This document shows positions 24,416 through 32,340 of a stretch of DNA of 32,340 nt, in pieces (positions within the stretch are counted from its first letter, which is position 1; each line of letters starts with the position of its first letter). Source of the DNA: Holophagaceae bacterium UBA1801. Its GTDB lineage: Bacteria > Acidobacteriota > Holophagae > Holophagales > Holophagaceae. The stretch lies in assembly GCA_002319925.1 (NCBI GenBank), contig DCFP01000154.1, forward strand, positions 864-33,203, given 5' to 3'. Below the pieces are notes generated by a model, which was not told the origin of the DNA, ran no database searches, and saw nothing but the letters and a program-made list of their open reading frames with translations. A program made the position numbers and the translations under genes.

Positions 24416-27400
24416 GCCTCCACGGGAGCCGTCAATTCCCCATTGGTCTTCTGGTCGCCCTGGTGGCGGTTCTTTCCCTGGTCATGGCCGCCGGAGGATA
24501 CGCGTACTACCACCGCGAAGCCGCCACTATCCAGGCCGAGCGCTATGCGGAACTCCGTACCATTGCCTCCCTCAAGATCGGTCAAATCACCTCCTGGCGT
24601 GAGGATCAGCTGGGTGATGCCCGTCTCAGCGCCTCCCAGCCCTGGCTGGGGGATTTGGTCAATCGTTGCCTGCAACATCCGCTGGATACCGAGACGCATA
24701 GGGCGATCAAACAAGATCTCAGCCTGATCCAGGAATCCCATGCATTCCAGAACGTCATTCTTCTGGATGCGGAGGGCCGCCTGTTGGATTCCCTGGATCC
24801 GAAAATGGACAGGACGGAAGCTCCCGTGAAGGAGCTGGCCGAACGAACGCTCCAGGAAGGACGGGCTGTCATCGGAGATCTATACCGTTGCTCCCTTTGC
24901 GGAGAGACCCACCTCGATGCAGCGGCCCCCATCCATGATCAAGCGGGGAAAGTGGTGGGTTTGCTCATCGTACGTTCAAATCCCGAAACCCGGCTCTATC
25001 CCCTCATCCAGTCCTGGCCTACGCCCAGCGAGACAGCTGAAACCCTGCTCGTGCGCAAGGAGGGTTCGGAAGTGGTCTTCTTGAATCGCCTTCGCCACCA
25101 GCAAATCGTTCCACTATCGCTGCGAATCCCCGTCGCCCAGGCGGATCTGCCAGCTGCCCAGGCCGTGCTGGGGCGAACGGGAGAATTCCTGGGCCGGGAT
25201 TATCGCGGCGAGGAAGTGGTCGCTGAACTCAGGCCGGTGCCTGACTCTCCCTGGTTCATGGTCGCCAAGGTGGACGCGCGCGAGATCTTGGCGGAGGTCC
25301 ACTACCGCGGGTGGGTGGTCCTCGGATTCACGATCATGGGCATAACCGTACTGGTCTCTCTGCTGACGGCTCTATTGCTGTTCGGCGAAGCAAAGCTCTA
25401 CCAGGATCTTTTTCAGGCCACTCACTATTCGGATCAAGCAGGTTTGGAAGCCCCAGCGGGCAGAACACGACAATTCAAACTCATCGCCCGCGTCTGTGGA
25501 TTGGCGAGTTTCATAATTGGCCTTTTCGTGTTGGCTGGATGGACCTTTGGCATCTCCTCCCTGCAGAGCCTCCTGCCGGGCTTCGTAACCATGAAGGCGA
25601 ACACGGCCCTTGGCTTTGTGGCCGGGGGCCTTGCGCTTGTGTGGTCCAGGGACCATCGTCTTCAGACGGTCTGCGCTGTCGTTCTGGTTGCCCTGGGTGG
25701 AATGACCCTCTCGGAATATCTCTTCGGCTTGAATCTCCATATCGATCAGATCCTTTTCCATGAACCTCCGGGAACAATCGGAACCCTAGCTCCTGGACGC
25801 ATGGCCCCCGGATCAGCGCTCTGCTTTCTTTTATCGGGAATTGCCTTTCTTTCGCCAACGCGCGGACGCGCCGTGGTGCTTGCGCAAGGGATTGGCGTCA
25901 CTGTCGGCCTTACTGGGTTGGCCGCTTTATTGGGCTACCTCTTTGGTCCCCTAGGGCAATACGGCATCGGGTATTTCTTGCAACTCGCGATCCCCACGGG
26001 GGTTGGGTTCATGGCCCTTGGGTTGGGACTCTTGCTTCAGGAACCAGGTCAGGGGCTCCTGAGAACCTTTAGCGCGGACTCCATGGGTGGCTGGCTATTC
26101 CGGCGCACCATCCCGTTCCTCATCGGATTGCCAATCATTCTCAGCTGGATCCGCACCGTCGCAGAAAACCACCAGTGGATCGAACCAGGTTTGGGAAGGG
26201 CGTTGTTGGTGATCTCTTTCATCGTGCTGCTGGTGACGGCCGTTGGCTGGATTTCCCGGTCCTTGGGGCGCCTCGACATGATCCGGCGGGAAGCGGAATC
26301 CCAGGTGCGCGAAGGAGCAGAGGAAATAAAGGCCACCTTGTATGGCATTGGGGATGGAGTCATCGCTACGGATGTTCAAGGTCACATCATCCATATGAAC
26401 CCAGTCGCCGAGCGGCTCACGGGCTGGCTTGAAGCCGAGGCTCTCGGCCGGCCCCTTGGAGAGGTGTTCAAGCTCCTCAGTGAGGAATCTCGCCAGTCGG
26501 CTGAGGATCCTGTTTTGCGGGTACTGCGAGACGGAAAAGTGGTCGGCTTGGCCAACCACACCCTGCTCATCGCTCGTGATGGAACGGAAATTCCCATCGC
26601 GGACAGCGGAGCCCCGGTTCTTGACAGCACCGGGGTCGTTGCTCGAGTGGTGCTGGTTTTCCGGGATCAAACCGAGGAGCGGAGGCTGGAACACCTGATG
26701 CAGATCCGCATGAGTCTGGTGGACTATGCCACTGACCATTCCATGGACGAGCTGTTGGTTCGCACGCTGGACGATGTAGGGCGCATGGTCGGAAGTCCAA
26801 TCGGGTTCTATCATTTCTACGACGAAGAGACTGGGAATCTCACCCTGCAACAGTGGTCCACCCGGACACGCAACGAGTATTGCAAGGCCGAAGGCCAAGG
26901 CGCGCACTATCCCCTTGAAATGGCCGGGGTGTGGGTTGACGCAGTCCGGCAAAGGCGGGCCGTCATTCATAACGATTACGCCTCGTTGCCTCATCGCAAA
27001 GGCCTTCCCGAGGGGCATGCTGCACTCGTACGGGAACTGGTGGTCCCAGTGTTTCGGGGCGAACGGATCGTCGCCGTACTGGGTGTAGGAAACAAGGCCG
27101 CCGACTATACCGGCAAAGACGTGGAATCGGTGCATTTCCTGGCGGATGTGACATGGAGTCTTGTGGAGGGTAAATACGCAGAGAAAGCGTTGCGCGATAG
27201 CGAACAACGTTACCGTCGCCTTCATGACAGCCTCCGCGATGCCTATGTCCAAGTGGACATGGGAGGCCGGATCGTAGAGCACAATCCCCAGTATTCCCAA
27301 TTGCTCGGTTATTCCGGGGAGGAGCTGCGAAGTCTCACTTACATGGACCTCACCCCATCGAAATGGCACGACCTCGAGACCCGAATCGTCAAAGAGGAAA

Positions 27401-28782
27401 TACTCGTCAAAGGGCACTCCCCAGTCTACGAGAAGGAATACCGCAGGAAGGACGGATCCCTGTTCCCAGTGGAACTGCGCACATTTCTGTTATGCGATGA
27501 TCAAGGGAAGCCCTCGGGAATGTGGGCCATCGTACGGGATATCACGGAGCGCAAGCGCGCCGAGGAAGCATTACGTTTGAACGAATTGAAATACCGGCAA
27601 CTGATCGAAACGACCGAAACCGGCTTCGTGATCGTCGGCAATCAGGGCGAGGTGCTGGATTCAAACAGTATTTATGTCCGCCTGAGTGGGCACGACAGCT
27701 TCGATCAAATTCGCGGAAGAAGCGTGCTGGAGTGGACGGCCGAATACCATCGGGACCGCAACATCGCGGCTGTGCGGAAATGCATGGAGGATGGCTACAT
27801 TCGTGATTTCGAGATCGATTATGTGGGGCCCGGGGGCGCCACCATCCCCATCGAGATCAACGCGACTGTCATCGGGACTGGTGACGAGATCCGTATTCTC
27901 ACACTTTGCCGCGATATCACCGAACGCAAGGCGGCCGAATCCGAAATGCAGCGCTTGCTCGAAGTGACGGATCGTTCCAGGCGCGCGCTGTTGAGCCTGC
28001 TGGAAGACCAGCGGTCCTCCGAATCCGAGATCTGGCGCCTCAACTTGGACCTGGAGCGGCGGGTGGAGGAACGCACGCTGGAGCTGGCCGCGGCCAACAA
28101 GGAACTTGAGGCTTTCGCCTATTCGGTCTCCCACGATTTGAGAGCCCCACTCCGGCACATGCATGGGTTTTTGTCCATGCTGGCACGCCAACTGGGCGAG
28201 AACCTTGACGTCAAAGGCGCCCATTTCCTGAATGTGGCGCAAGGAGCCGCCGTGAGGATGGGCCAGCTTGTTGATGGCTTATTATCATTCTCACGTCTGG
28301 GCCGGGCTGAGCTGCACCAGGTGGATATCAATGCTGAACAACTTGTCGCCTCCGTGATCGATGAGTTCAAGGCGGAATGCAGCGGCCGCAAGATTATATG
28401 GAAGGTCGGCATTCTGCCTAAGCTCCGTGGTGACCCGACACTGCTCCGGTTGGTCTTCCAGAACTTGATCGGCAATGCGGTGAAGTTCACTAGGAACCGC
28501 ACAGAGGGGCTCATCGAGATACAGCCGATCGGAGGACTGGAAGAGGAAGTGGGTATCTCCATCCGCGACAATGGCGTGGGATTTGACCCTGCCTACGCCC
28601 ACAAGCTCTTTGGGGTCTTTCAAAGACTTCACCGGGAAGATGAATTCGAAGGCACAGGCATCGGTCTTGCCAATGTCCAAAGGATCATGGCCCGCCACGG
28701 CGGCAGAGTCTGGGCGGAGAGCCGGCTGGGTGAGGAGGCAACATTCTTTCTTGCATTTCCCATGACGGGGAGCACTCCATGA
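24412..28782 (+). CDS. large membrane sensor histidine kinase (Cache-like, multi-TM, PAS, GAF, PAS, PAS)
   Basis: A 1456-residue kinase starting at ATG 24412 (ATGA overlap, GGAGGAA upstream). TM1 is at about 10-29. A periplasmic region follows to about 298 (Cache-like; WREDQLGDARLSASQPWL near 63), containing CSLCGETH (Cys160, Cys163). TM2 is at 300-325, then about seven further helices at 360-618. Cytoplasmic part: PAS (about 635-760), GAF (about 765-925), PAS (about 935-1055), PAS (about 1060-1175), coiled coil, HisKA with His1241 in SVSHDLRAPLRH, and HATPase (NAVKFTRN, DNGVGFD, GTGIGLANVQRI) to about 1452. The C-terminal half is of the phytochrome-like kinase type that often partners an Rcp1-like receiver, which is the very next gene. 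Having two separate membrane sensor regions in one protein is unusual. Frame intact. Confidence 0.88.
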   Translation: MSLHGSRQFPIGLLVALVAVLSLVMAAGGYAYYHREAATIQAERYAELRTIASLKIGQITSWREDQLGDARLSASQPWLGDLVNRCLQHPLDTETHRAIKQDLSLIQESHAFQNVILLDAEGRLLDSLDPKMDRTEAPVKELAERTLQEGRAVIGDLYRCSLCGETHLDAAAPIHDQAGKVVGLLIVRSNPETRLYPLIQSWPTPSETAETLLVRKEGSEVVFLNRLRHQQIVPLSLRIPVAQADLPAAQAVLGRTGEFLGRDYRGEEVVAELRPVPDSPWFMVAKVDAREILAEVHYRGWVVLGFTIMGITVLVSLLTALLLFGEAKLYQDLFQATHYSDQAGLEAPAGRTRQFKLIARVCGLASFIIGLFVLAGWTFGISSLQSLLPGFVTMKANTALGFVAGGLALVWSRDHRLQTVCAVVLVALGGMTLSEYLFGLNLHIDQILFHEPPGTIGTLAPGRMAPGSALCFLLSGIAFLSPTRGRAVVLAQGIGVTVGLTGLAALLGYLFGPLGQYGIGYFLQLAIPTGVGFMALGLGLLLQEPGQGLLRTFSADSMGGWLFRRTIPFLIGLPIILSWIRTVAENHQWIEPGLGRALLVISFIVLLVTAVGWISRSLGRLDMIRREAESQVREGAEEIKATLYGIGDGVIATDVQGHIIHMNPVAERLTGWLEAEALGRPLGEVFKLLSEESRQSAEDPVLRVLRDGKVVGLANHTLLIARDGTEIPIADSGAPVLDSTGVVARVVLVFRDQTEERRLEHLMQIRMSLVDYATDHSMDELLVRTLDDVGRMVGSPIGFYHFYDEETGNLTLQQWSTRTRNEYCKAEGQGAHYPLEMAGVWVDAVRQRRAVIHNDYASLPHRKGLPEGHAALVRELVVPVFRGERIVAVLGVGNKAADYTGKDVESVHFLADVTWSLVEGKYAEKALRDSEQRYRRLHDSLRDAYVQVDMGGRIVEHNPQYSQLLGYSGEELRSLTYMDLTPSKWHDLETRIVKEEILVKGHSPVYEKEYRRKDGSLFPVELRTFLLCDDQGKPSGMWAIVRDITERKRAEEALRLNELKYRQLIETTETGFVIVGNQGEVLDSNSIYVRLSGHDSFDQIRGRSVLEWTAEYHRDRNIAAVRKCMEDGYIRDFEIDYVGPGGATIPIEINATVIGTGDEIRILTLCRDITERKAAESEMQRLLEVTDRSRRALLSLLEDQRSSESEIWRLNLDLERRVEERTLELAAANKELEAFAYSVSHDLRAPLRHMHGFLSMLARQLGENLDVKGAHFLNVAQGAAVRMGQLVDGLLSFSRLGRAELHQVDINAEQLVASVIDEFKAECSGRKIIWKVGILPKLRGDPTLLRLVFQNLIGNAVKFTRNRTEGLIEIQPIGGLEEEVGISIRDNGVGFDPAYAHKLFGVFQRLHREDEFEGTGIGLANVQRIMARHGGRVWAESRLGEEATFFLAFPMTGSTP

Positions 28783-29231
28783 GCAACCTCAAGCAGATCC
28801 TGGTCGTGGAAGACAGCCCTGCGGACGCAGAAATGACACTGGATGCTTTGTCGGCCAACAATGTCGCGAACGAAATAGTCCTCGTCGAGGACGGTGTGGC
28901 GGCGATTCACTTCCTAAAACGGCAAGGAGCCTTCGCTCAACGGTCACCGGGAAACCCAGCCGTTGTTCTATTGGATCTGAAGCTGCCCAAGATGGATGGT
29001 CTCGAAGTGCTGAAGGAGATCCGCTCCAACGAGGATCTCCAACTGATCCCCGTGGTGATGCTCACTTCCAGCGAGGAGGAGAGTGACCTCGTCCGGAGCT
29101 ACCAGCTGGGGGCAAATGGCTACGTCGTGAAACCTCTCGATTTTGGTCAATTTGCTTCCACTGTGGCCTCGTTGGGCGTTTTCTGGGCGGTGATCAACAA
29201 ACCTCCCCCCTCTCCACAAACCCTGAGATAG
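28779..29231 (+). CDS. Rcp1-like single-domain response regulator
   Basis: A 150-residue receiver starting at ATG 28779 (ATGA overlap, GGGGAG upstream). Features: VVEDSPADAEM with acidic pocket, Asp66 in VVLLDLKLPKMDG, Thr in VMLTSSEEESD and Lys in VKPLDF. The insert between beta-2 and beta-3 and the TSSEEExD segment are typical of Rcp1-type partners of phytochrome-like kinases, so its kinase is most likely the gene just upstream. No output domain. Confidence 0.92.
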   Translation: MSNLKQILVVEDSPADAEMTLDALSANNVANEIVLVEDGVAAIHFLKRQGAFAQRSPGNPAVVLLDLKLPKMDGLEVLKEIRSNEDLQLIPVVMLTSSEEESDLVRSYQLGANGYVVKPLDFGQFASTVASLGVFWAVINKPPPSPQTLR

Positions 29232-29235
29232 GCGC

Positions 29236-30690
29236 ATGACCTTGCACTCCGTTCCACTGAAGATCGTTCATCTAGAGGACTCACCCAACGATGCTCTCCT
29301 CATCGAGGCATTGATTGGCGAGGAGTTCCACAACTTCTCCATCGTGCAGGTGGACACCCAGGAGGCCTTTCTAAAGGCCATCCAGGATCCCGGCATACGG
29401 ATCGTGCTATCTGATTATTCGCTGCCGGCCTACGATGGGCTTGCGGCCCTGGCGGCGCTGCGCAATTTACGCCCGGAGCTCCCCTTCATCTTCGTATCTG
29501 GGGACATGGGCGAGGATATGGCCGTGGAGTGCATGAAGATCGGCGCAACGGATTACGTCCTCAAATCCAATCTCAAGCGATTGCCTTCGGCAATTCGCCG
29601 GGCGCTGAGCGAGCTGAATGCCCGCCTGGCCCTCACGGACGCAGCCCGGGTCGCAAAGGTAGTGCCCTGGCGTTACGACGAGGAAGGTGACACCTGGTTG
29701 TTCGGTTATCTGGTGAGGGACATCCTGGGTTACCCACCGGAAGTTCTGAAGTCGACGCCAGGGTTCCTGAAGAGCAAGGTGCACGCGGAGGATGTCGCCC
29801 GCTTTAACATGTTCTTTGCTCTGGCCAAGGAGCGGGACCGGGTGGACTTCGACTGCAGGCTTGAGCATGGGGACGGCCACTGGCTGTGGACTCGATGGAT
29901 CCTGGCGTGGTCTGATGGGCGATGCCGTGGGGTTCTCCAGGACATTACCGAGCTGCATAGCGCCCAGGACGCCTTGATCCAGAGCCAGCGGATCGAGACC
30001 CTCGGCACGATGATCGGGGGTATCACCCACGACTTCGGCAACCTCATCGCCTCGATGAGTGGCGCGACCCAGGTGCTCGCCATGAGCCCCCTCACAGAGA
30101 AGCAACAGCGGCATGTGGAGATCCTCGCGAAAAGCTGCGAACGGGCCATGGAATTCAAGCGCGAGCTGCTTCGGCTCGCCCGCAGAGAGGATGCTCCTGT
30201 GCGCCTCCCTGTCGACCTGAATGAAGTGACGCAGGAGGCCGTCACGCTATTGGGGCACGCCCTGCCCAAGTCCATGGAATTGAATTTCCAGCCATGCGAG
30301 AACCTTCCATTGGTGCAAGGGGTTCATACCCAGCTCCTCCAGGTGCTCATGAACCTCGGGATCAATGCCCGGGATGCCATGGTAGATAAGGGGCGGCTGA
30401 TGCTCCGTACCGGTTTGATGGAATTTTCAAATGGCGCGGCCGAAGGGGCGCATCGCGCACCCGGAAAATACGCGTTTGTAGATGTGGAGGATACCGGCCC
30501 TGGAATTCCTACCGAGGTCCTGCCTCGCATATTCGAGCCTTTTTTCACCACCAAAGGTGAGGAAAAAGGCACGGGTCTGGGACTCGCCATCGCGCGCGCC
30601 ATCATCCATCAACACGATGGTCTCCTGAAAGTGGACACGGCGCCAGAACAGGGGACCTGCTTCAGGGTATTACTGCCATTGGCGTGTTAA
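29236..30690 (+). CDS. REC-PAS histidine kinase
   Basis: A 484-residue soluble kinase starting four bases after the Rcp1-like gene; only a weak ribosome-binding site precedes the ATG, suggesting coupling. Order: receiver (about 8-125; Asp60 in VLSDYSLPAYDG), PAS (about 135-245, GYLVRDILGYPPE then VLQDITEL), HisKA-type region with His265 in GGITHDFGNLIASMSG, then HATPase (QVLMNLGINARDAM, DTGPGIP, FEPFFTTKGEEKGTGLGL). HDFGN in place of the more common HDFNN marks a variant of this kinase class. Architecture parallels the leftward 684-residue kinase: REC first, then sensing, then catalysis, so it can be an intermediate in a relay. Confidence 0.9.
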   Translation: MTLHSVPLKIVHLEDSPNDALLIEALIGEEFHNFSIVQVDTQEAFLKAIQDPGIRIVLSDYSLPAYDGLAALAALRNLRPELPFIFVSGDMGEDMAVECMKIGATDYVLKSNLKRLPSAIRRALSELNARLALTDAARVAKVVPWRYDEEGDTWLFGYLVRDILGYPPEVLKSTPGFLKSKVHAEDVARFNMFFALAKERDRVDFDCRLEHGDGHWLWTRWILAWSDGRCRGVLQDITELHSAQDALIQSQRIETLGTMIGGITHDFGNLIASMSGATQVLAMSPLTEKQQRHVEILAKSCERAMEFKRELLRLARREDAPVRLPVDLNEVTQEAVTLLGHALPKSMELNFQPCENLPLVQGVHTQLLQVLMNLGINARDAMVDKGRLMLRTGLMEFSNGAAEGAHRAPGKYAFVDVEDTGPGIPTEVLPRIFEPFFTTKGEEKGTGLGLAIARAIIHQHDGLLKVDTAPEQGTCFRVLLPLAC

Positions 30691-30707
30691 TGCGCGGGAT
30701 TAATTCA

Positions 30708-30720
30708 AGAAGCGGCTTCT
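30708..30720. promoter_or_regulatory. short dyad between two signalling genes
   Basis: AGAAGC and GCTTCT form a perfect inverted pair around one G in the 54-base gap before the next kinase. It is too tight for a hairpin loop and has no T-run, so it would be a protein site or chance. Confidence 0.2.
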
Positions 30721-30744
30721 GTTGCCGATGATCTTCCAAGACCC

Positions 30745-31899
30745 ATGAATCGGACTTCCGAAGGCCCTCAGACCCTCCTCATCGTGGACGACGACCCGCT
30801 GATTTGCGCCGGGCTGCAGCGCCAGCTCCATCGGATCGGCTACACGTCCGTAAGCGCCCAGAGCGGTATGGAAGCCTTGGCCTACGCCGAGCGCTCCGTC
30901 GCGGATCTGGTGATCCTGGATTTAATGATGCCGGGCATGAATGGGTTCGAGACCTGCCGACGCCTTAAAACGCAGAAGGGCTGGGATGACGTGCCGGTGC
31001 TGATCCTGACCGGGGACCAGGACATTGCCCACTATCCCGAGGCTCTGGAAGCGGGGGCTGATGATTTCCTCAAGAAACCCGTGGCGAGCGATGAACTGAT
31101 GCTCCGGATCCACTCGCTGCTCCGGATCAGGCGCTTTCTGGCCGATCTGAAAGCCAGTGTGGAGACCATCGAAGCCCAGCGGGAAGTGATCCTCCGCGAT
31201 AAAACATTGCGGGAAAAGCTCCAGGCCTTCCTGTTGCACGACCTCAAGAATCCCATTGCCAGCATTCTGCTCCAGGCCGAGATGAAAGTGGATCAGTACG
31301 CGGGAAACGATGAAGGTGAGGCGTGGGGCCGGACCTTCCATCATGCGGAACGATTGATGAAATTGGTGACCGGATGGATGGATTTTCAGAGATACGAAAC
31401 CGTGGGCCTGCAGCCGCGCCTGGTCCAGGTGAATACTCAAGCCTTCCTGGAAAGCCTGTTGCAGCGGCACGCCATCTGGTTCCAGGTCCGGCATTTGAAA
31501 GGTTCAGTGAAAGTGCAGGAGGGACTTTCTGATCTCTGCCTGGATGCCACCATCATGGAGCGAGTACTAGGAAATCTCCTGGAAAACTGCATCCGCTACT
31601 CGCCAGAGGGAGGCGAGATCTTGGTCGAAGCCCGGTGCTCCGATGCTGACGAAGTCCGCTTGGAGATTTCGGATCGGGGTCCCGGAGTACCGGCCCACTT
31701 GCGCAACACTATTTTCGATATGTATGTCCAGCTTGAAGCCCAATCCAATCAGGTCATGGCCCGGGAAAGCAGAGGCTTGGGACTCGCTTTCTGCCGGATG
31801 GCCGTCGAAGCCCATGGGGGGCGGATCTGGGTGGAAGACCAGCCGGGAGGCGGGACGCGGTTCGTCATTCAGATGCCTCTGAGCCCCGCCCCGAATTGA
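30745..31899 (+). CDS. REC-histidine kinase
   Basis: A 384-residue cytoplasmic protein. Receiver (about 8-125; DDDP pocket, Asp59 in LVILDLMMPGMNG, Thr in LILTGDQD, Lys in KKPVASDE), a short coiled coil (about 130-155), HisKA with His165 in FLLHDLKNPIAS, then HATPase (NLLENCIRYSPEGG, DRGPGVP, SRGLGLAFCRMAVEAHGG). There is no sensing domain between receiver and kinase, so phosphorylation of the receiver is the likely input. It is separated from the previous gene by 54 bases and has no strong ribosome-binding site. Its TGA abuts the stop of the convergent kinase with no base between. Confidence 0.9.
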   Translation: MNRTSEGPQTLLIVDDDPLICAGLQRQLHRIGYTSVSAQSGMEALAYAERSVADLVILDLMMPGMNGFETCRRLKTQKGWDDVPVLILTGDQDIAHYPEALEAGADDFLKKPVASDELMLRIHSLLRIRRFLADLKASVETIEAQREVILRDKTLREKLQAFLLHDLKNPIASILLQAEMKVDQYAGNDEGEAWGRTFHHAERLMKLVTGWMDFQRYETVGLQPRLVQVNTQAFLESLLQRHAIWFQVRHLKGSVKVQEGLSDLCLDATIMERVLGNLLENCIRYSPEGGEILVEARCSDADEVRLEISDRGPGVPAHLRNTIFDMYVQLEAQSNQVMARESRGLGLAFCRMAVEAHGGRIWVEDQPGGGTRFVIQMPLSPAPN

Positions 31900-32340
31900 T
31901 CAGGGATGTGAATCTGCGGTGGGCGCATGCAAGGGCAGGCGCACGATAAAGGTAGTGCCCTTCCCCATCTCCGTTTCAAAGCGAACGGTGCCGCCGTGCT
32001 TGGCGACGACGGAGTGGACGATGGAGAGGCCCTGCCCGGTTCCTTTGCCCACGGCTTTGGTCGTGAAAAAGGGGTCGAACACCCTGGATTGGATGTTCTC
32101 GGGGATCCCGCAACCCGTGTCCTGGACCCGGACTTCCACCCATTCGCCATCGCTGTGCGTTCCGGCGCGGATGCTGCCCTTGGCGCCGCTGGAGCCCACC
32201 ACTTCCTCGATGGCATGGGCGGCGTTGACGATCAGATTCAGGAACACCTGGTTGATTTCGCCGGGGTAGACCTCCGCCTTCGGCAATTCCGGATCCAGAT
32301 CCAGTTCCAATTCGGCCACGTATTTCCACTCGTTGCGGGC
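31900..32340 (-). CDS. sensor histidine kinase, C-terminal part (cut by window edge)
   Basis: The frame enters from the right edge and stops at 31900-31902. The visible 146 residues are an HATPase domain: NEWKYVAELE, N-box GEINQVFLNLIVNAAHAI, G1 DTGCGIPE, FDPFFTTK and G2 GKGTGQGLSIVHS, ending FIVRLPL. It is closely similar to the C-terminus of the leftward 684-residue kinase (shared NEWKY, DPFFTTK, GKGTGQGL and GKGTTFI blocks), so the two kinases flanking the operon are paralogues. Upstream domains lie outside the window. Confidence 0.9.
   Translation of the reverse strand, partial: ARNEWKYVAELELDLDPELPKAEVYPGEINQVFLNLIVNAAHAIEEVVGSSGAKGSIRAGTHSDGEWVEVRVQDTGCGIPENIQSRVFDPFFTTKAVGKGTGQGLSIVHSVVAKHGGTVRFETEMGKGTTFIVRLPLHAPTADSHP

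Noticed and set aside
26095..27417. 440-residue leftward open frame
   Set aside because: Antisense to the large kinase; no family resemblance and no ribosome-binding site.

Overview
The window looks like chromosome of a free-living, environmental, GC-rich Gram-negative-type bacterium. It has a lipobox lipoprotein, a large secreted beta-helix protein and many multi-PAS histidine kinases. The kinase style and the Ig-like/beta-helix protein suggest Acidobacteriota, perhaps Holophagae (Geothrix-like). That placement is an inference from gene style; no rRNA or other marker gene is present.

Layout. (1) 1-7.8 kb is a worn accessory region. It holds an Nramp metal-transporter gene that has lost its 5' end, an intact MFS transporter, the broken tail end of one IS66 element, a lipoprotein with two C39-peptidase-like repeats plus a DUF4019 domain, an apparently complete IS66 element (tnpA, tnpB, tnpC), and two decayed gene ends: a CreB-like response regulator and formate-tetrahydrofolate ligase. 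(2) 8.1-11.6 kb encodes one large secreted protein with five Ig-like repeats, a sixth beta-sandwich and a C-terminal beta-helix (pectate-lyase-like) domain. (3) 11.8-15.7 kb looks like the right end of an integrated element: two small membrane or secreted proteins, an XRE regulator, a tyrosine recombinase, then a 28-nt tRNA 3' end (T-arm, acceptor strand and CCA, with no tRNA body). Two 169-bp structured direct repeats follow, each carrying an inverted copy of the tRNA tail. (4) 15.8-32.3 kb is entirely phosphotransfer signalling: a leftward REC-PAS-PAS-kinase; a rightward run of seven genes, most joined by 4-base stop/start overlaps (BvgS-like kinase, single REC, REC-PAS-GAF-multiPAS protein without kinase, 1456-aa membrane kinase, Rcp1-like REC, REC-PAS-kinase, REC-kinase); and a leftward kinase cut by the window edge.

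How it works together. The signalling genes look like one multi-input phosphorelay. Periplasmic (two SBP3 domains; a Cache-like domain with a CxxC) and cytoplasmic (PAS, GAF) inputs feed several kinases, and stand-alone or N-terminal REC domains can pass phosphate between them. No DNA-binding, GGDEF, EAL or enzymatic output domain is encoded here, so the effector must lie elsewhere. The most unusual non-coding feature is the tRNA-tail and 169-bp repeat array at 15.23-15.65 kb.
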